DNA of 64,000 bases from Paralvinella palmiformis (taxonomy: Eukaryota; Annelida; Polychaeta; Terebellida; Alvinellidae), in assembly GCA_025642065.1 (NCBI GenBank), contig JAODUP010000419.1:93501-157500 (forward strand). Reading direction: 5' to 3'. Under the pieces are notes generated by a model that was not told where the DNA came from, searched no databases, and worked only from the letters and a program-made list of their open reading frames with translations. The translations under genes and the position numbers were made by a program. This document shows positions 60,201-64,000 of this stretch, piece by piece; the first letter of the stretch is position 1, and each line of letters opens with the position of its first letter.

Positions 60201-60450
60201 AGGGAGCTAGTGTTATATTATACAGGAACTCTGAATTAAGGAAGTATCAGATATTTGCCTATTCCAGATGGCCAGGTGGTTTATTTGGCTCTCCCAGTAT
60301 GGCGGGTAGTAGGCCAGGTGAGAATATTTTATAGCTATTGAGTTAGTCAAATATTTTTATTGTTGTAATAATAATAATAATAGTTTCAAACCCATTTAGA
60401 TAGTAACATTGAGTGTACAGTTAGATACATTATTAACTAAAGTACAAGTC

Positions 60451-60516
<66 letters not shown>

Positions 60517-61812
60517 CAATTTTATTGTTAAACATAGACAATTAACTAGTGTCTGTTGTTTATTTACATTATATAACTTAACATAAGTACAGCTCCCTCA
60601 GTTATTAACTCAATGATATGCACTGTTTAGAAATAATTAACCCAGTTAGTGGCTCAATAAAATGATTTAATTTCTGAGGTAATTATGATAAATTCATAAC
60701 CTTAACTTAATTATCAGTTTAAATACCCATGAAGTATTCTGGGGCAAGTATCCTAAGTTTTGTTGATTAAATAACATGATTTTAATTATTGGTATATCGT
60801 CAGGTGGGTTAATAGCGTCAGCTTGGGTCGCATTGATGTCCCTAGGAGTATCCGGATATATGGAAATGGCCAAGAAATTGATGGATACAACAAATAAACT
60901 GAAAGATGGAATAAATCGTATTGAGGTTATAATATAAAAATTGATATGCATGTTTTTGTTTGTCTGTCTATCTCCAAGTCTAACCCCCTCCCGATATATA
61001 TATCTTTCTTACCATCTATCTATGTCAGTCTGTCTGTCTGGATTCTCGTCTGTCTATCATCTGTCTGTCTTCTCATCCTACTTCTTGGTACATTTATGAT
61101 CATTTATTGGTTGGAGGGAGAGTTGTTTGTATGTATGTCTGTCTGTCTGTCTGTCTGTCCTTTATTCACTATATTTGCAGTGAAAACCATAAAAACTACA
61201 CAACATGGGGAGAATGTTATCCAAAGTTTTGATACTGACATCACATGCTTCTTAATTTTTTCATATTCCAGAGCTTACACATTCTTGGAAAACCACATAT
61301 GACGTCATTTGCCATAGGCTCACATGACCCAGATGTTGACATTATGGTGGTTGGTGACGTCATGGAGAGAGGGGGTTGGCGTGTTGAGAGGCAGCTGAGT
61401 CCTGAGTCGTTACACTGTACCATACTGCCGAGTCATATCGCAGTTGTCGAAGAGCTACTACAGGCGCTGAAAACAGCTGTCATGGAAGTAAAGGTATGTT
61501 CAGTTATCACTAATTATTGTGATCTGGAATGGATTGAGTGAGTGAGTGAGTGAGTGAGTTGGTCGGTCATTCGGTTACTGTATCGGTCAATCAATCAGTC
61601 AATCAACTATTCACTGAGTCAGTCAATCAGTCAGTGAGCCAGTCACTCAGTGAATTACATATAATTTTGTTAATATTGGTTTATTTCAGTCTCAGAAGGG
61701 TCAGGTTAGGTCTGGTTCATCAGCCATGTATGGAATGGTGGCAAAAATACCGGAAAAAACCATCATTGATGACTTTATTGTGGAATTCTTCAACGAAGTG
61801 TACAAAATGTAA
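53978..61812 (+). CDS. Sphingosine-1-phosphate-lyase-like PLP enzyme, membrane anchored
   Basis: Eleven exons join in frame: 53978-54227, 54369-54512, 54974-55076, 55275-55440, 59098-59214, 59364-59515, 59735-59834, 60203-60317, 60804-60925, 61272-61493, 61690-61812; about 537 aa (human SGPL1 568). A membrane segment [14 protein letters not shown] lies near the N-terminus. TSGGTESIL (191-199), LHVDSCFGG (298-306) and [15 protein letters not shown] (333-347) are the group II PLP-decarboxylase motifs; K338 should bind PLP and K344 is the second conserved Lys. S1P lyases cleave sphingosine phosphate to phosphoethanolamine and a fatty aldehyde at the ER. The exon-1 ATG follows a possible acceptor (53970), so a short lumenal N-terminal exon may lie upstream. 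[14 protein letters not shown] and GGFMLPW look bacterial-type, so the substrate may differ. No break is seen. Confidence 0.9.
55441..59097 (+). other. Large intron 4 of the lyase-like gene
   Basis: GTAAGC to CTAG, 3.66 kb, lying between exon ends ...KHPQM and VAPITIH..., which are contiguous in the protein family. It carries a LINE remnant (about 55905-56330, with possible C-terminal pieces to about 57490) and no microsatellites of note. Confidence 0.8.
55905..56330 (+). pseudogene. LINE (non-LTR retrotransposon) reverse-transcriptase fragment
   Basis: The frame around 55905-56108 carries the catalytic-box equivalent C-Y-T-D-D (Y-A-D-D in active enzymes), then [18 protein letters not shown] and [12 protein letters not shown]. 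The following NYLGASVSH and [17 protein letters not shown] appear in shifted frames with stops. This is the usual RT palm/thumb order of LINE ORF2. At about 57290-57490 further broken text (GHTDL, then [14 protein letters not shown]) may be the same element's C-terminal end. It has no 5' part and is dead. Confidence 0.7.
59343..59360. repeat. Poly-C run at the exon 6 acceptor of the lyase-like gene
   Basis: About 13 consecutive C residues directly precede the CACTAG acceptor of exon 6, serving as the polypyrimidine tract. Length variation here could affect splicing. Confidence 0.6.
60451..60516. repeat. Self-complementary (CT)n(AT)n(AG)n microsatellite
   Basis: CT units, then AT units, then AG units form a nearly perfect palindrome of over 60 bp in intron 8 of the lyase-like gene. 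Confidence 0.92.
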
Positions 61813-61885
61813 TGACGTGTGTTATGTGACTTAATGAAATGGAATGCCATGTTATCTTGTTGATTGAACACTTTTTGTATACTCT

Positions 61886-62108
61886 ATGCTGTGTTATAAC
61901 ATAATATGGTAATATGTTGTGTTGTGTTATAATGTAATATGGTAATATGTTGTGTTGTGTTATAACGTAATATAGTAATATGTTGTGTTGTGTTATAACA
62001 TAATATGGTAATTTGTTGTGTTGTGTTATAACATAATATGGTAATATGTTGTGTTGTGTTATAACATAATATGGTAATATGTTGTGTTGTGTTATAACAT
62101 AATATGTT
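61886..62108. repeat. 33-bp minisatellite in the 3' untranslated region of the lyase-like gene
   Basis: Unit of 33 bp with GTTGTGTTGTGTTATAAC and ATAATATGGTAATAT; GGTAATAT recurs at 61908 and 61941. About six to seven copies. Because 33 is divisible by three, the reverse strand stays open with an 11-residue repeat, which is a repeat artefact. Confidence 0.9.
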
Positions 62109-62279
62109 GGATTGTGCATTTGGTTTTAGTTGCTATTGCTGTACATGTGTAAGTTTTATTACAATGAGAAGTTGCTAAGACAATCAGACAGACAATCACA
62201 TCTATAGAAGCCCATTTTGACAGACAGGTAAAACAAATTTAAAATGCAAGCATATGTTATTAAAGGTTTTTGAAAAGAT

Positions 62280-62285
62280 AATAAA
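62280..62285 (+). terminator. Likely polyadenylation signal of the lyase-like gene
   Basis: AATAAA about 470 bp downstream of the stop codon. Confidence 0.5.
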
Positions 62286-63372
62286 ATTTATTACATAATG
62301 AAATATTCGTTGGATTCTGGATGTTCACGCATACACAGGAAAAGAGGATAAATCTATGCACATTACGTAAGGAAAGAAAATAATTACATTATTCATAATT
62401 TATTGATAGACATTAACATTTATAATCAACTTTCAATGATTATCATTAAACAGAAAATGTGATGAACAATTGGCAACGTTATGATAGGTTACAACATGTG
62501 GTGAAGTATCACTAACTCTCTGGTGAGTGAGTGAGTGAGTGAGTGAGTGAATAAGTGAGTGAGAATAGATATGATCGTAGTGGAAAAGACAAGAGGAGTT
62601 AAAAATCATGTAAATTTGTTATTCATGTAAAATGATAAGGATCAAAGGATTATCAATTGATTATAATAAACACATCTTGCTTGACACGGAACACATGCAG
62701 CTAGTAATAGATACATCTAGTTATAAGTAAGACAAATACCAATATTCAACATAATTAATTGTAAGGAACTCGTCTAGCAGTATAGAATATGTATAGTTAT
62801 AAGGAATACATACAGTGACATGGAACACATTTGACGATAAAAAAAGTGTTAAGTGACCAAGAACACATTTAATAACATATAATTTGCACCAGGTAGCGTC
62901 TCGCTTGATATTAGCTGCATGTAACCAAACAGAGTATTATACCTTTCAGAAGATAGTCGTTGACGTCATAGATGTCTTCTTCACAGACCATTTGTCATAA
63001 CAATACAACTTTATCGTGTGCGTGTCACTAAGTACCCACATCCCCCAGGTAGATGGACATATCGACAATATTAATAAAAATGTTCTATGTTGTTGTTTAC
63101 CGTCGCTTGGCGATATCTCAGTTTGGTGCGTTCCTATCGACGTATAAACCCATATCACCCCGTCCCCCCCCCCACACACACACAAAAACACACACATGTG
63201 GACACAATGCTTAGACCAGAAAGGTAGGACTTATCTAAAGTTCCCACCATAAAGGTGTTGCCCGGATGGGGGATATATATATATATATATATATATAAGG
63301 AGAGAGATGGAGCTTCTTGTACTTAGTGTCACCCTTTTAAAATAACTGACATAATCCTATATATATATATAT

Positions 63373-63405
<33 letters not shown>

Positions 63406-63630
63406 GGGAGGGGGGGGTGTCCATCATAACGCCATCGTTTACGATATACCTACATATACACCTGGCGCCCTCTAGCCCTCGTTATATCTGATGAAGTGAG
63501 GCTACGTCTTGACGAGTTACATGCTCTAGTTAACATGGTAGCTAGGTTATGGATATTTCATTATGATGACAGGTAAATGTCAGGTTTCAGGGGTGCCAGG
63601 TATAGAGCAAACAGGTAAAATGGATACCCC

Positions 63631-63675
<45 letters not shown>

Positions 63676-64000
63676 GACGAGATATTTTGGTACATGAGTG
63701 CAGTGGCTGTAAGACTATTTTAAATATATTCAGCATCACTGGAGAGAGGATAATGCCTGACTCTCAGTCGGCATAGAGATACCAATCTTTGATCTGTTAG
63801 GCAAGAAAGGGAATGGTGATTAACATGATCATCTAATAAAGTCCTCATCTGTATAAGTTAGATAGAGCCATTCAATGAGATACTGTAAAACATTAGACTA
63901 TAACAGTCATCGTCCGCTCATTAATTTGATCAATATCAATTTTATTACCTCATCAATATACGTTCAGTCACCTAATGAACAGTTGCATCACCTCAATACA
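62286..64000. other. Non-coding right flank
   Basis: No gene recognised. Contains (GAGT)n (about 62522-62555), poly-C/(CA)n near 63167-63185, AT tracts near 63271-63296, AT then AG near 63359-63405 and (GT)n at 63633-63672. Confidence 0.5.
63633..63672. repeat. (GT)n microsatellite
   Basis: About 20 uninterrupted GT units. Confidence 0.95.

Noticed and set aside
61790..62119. 109-codon minus-strand open frame with an 11-residue repeat
   Set aside because: It is the reverse reading of a 33-bp minisatellite; the open frame follows from the repeat length being a multiple of three.
1..64000. CRISPR arrays, operons or other bacterial features
   Set aside because: Spliced genes, SINEs and microsatellites show animal nuclear DNA; the regular arrays are satellites with no unique spacers.

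Overview
The window is nuclear DNA from an animal, most likely a mollusc (gastropod-like). The split genes have ordinary GT-AG introns, the sequence is AT-rich with very many AT, CA and CT microsatellites, tRNA-derived SINEs are abundant, and the gene families fit a lophotrochozoan. The species assignment is inference only.

Three host genes are supported, all on the + strand. (1) 13769-19967 is a six-exon N6AMT1/HEMK2 glutamine methyltransferase of 215 aa, complete and intact. (2) 41890-50180 is a two-exon type II membrane protein of 462 aa with a Sulfotransfer_2-like lumenal domain. Its 3'-phosphate-binding segment is recognisable, but the 5'-phosphosulfate loop has diverged. A 7 kb intron separates the membrane-anchor exon from the catalytic-domain exon, and CpG-rich DNA lies upstream (39.5-41.9 kb). 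(3) 53978-61812 is an eleven-exon sphingosine-1-phosphate-lyase-like PLP enzyme of about 537 aa. Several of its motifs look closer to bacterial SPL-like enzymes than to the usual animal SGPL1. The three genes belong to different pathways (translation termination, glycan sulfation, sphingolipid breakdown), and nothing suggests they work together.

The left 12 kb is transposon territory. It holds a broken ORF with an EADTR motif (1067-1918); a TA-flanked MITE with about 100 bp terminal inverted repeats (3552-4650); a second inverted-repeat element (about 4966-5635); a 19-bp satellite (6243-6935); and a decayed two-gene DNA transposon (7510-11340). That transposon carries a SWIM-YqaJ-PHD gene on the + strand facing a THAP + DDE transposase gene on the - strand, an arrangement that fits the ISL2EU superfamily. 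Every coding part of it carries stops or frameshifts.

The 20.4-41.9 kb stretch has no recognisable protein gene. It contains SINE copies, foldback elements, a 25-bp minisatellite, Z-DNA-prone GC tracts, and a promoter-like CpG-rich zone at its right end. Three SINE families (called A, B and C here) occur through the window, and one family B copy has been duplicated in tandem. The large intron of the lyase-like gene contains a LINE reverse-transcriptase remnant. The right end (62.3-64 kb) holds only simple repeats.
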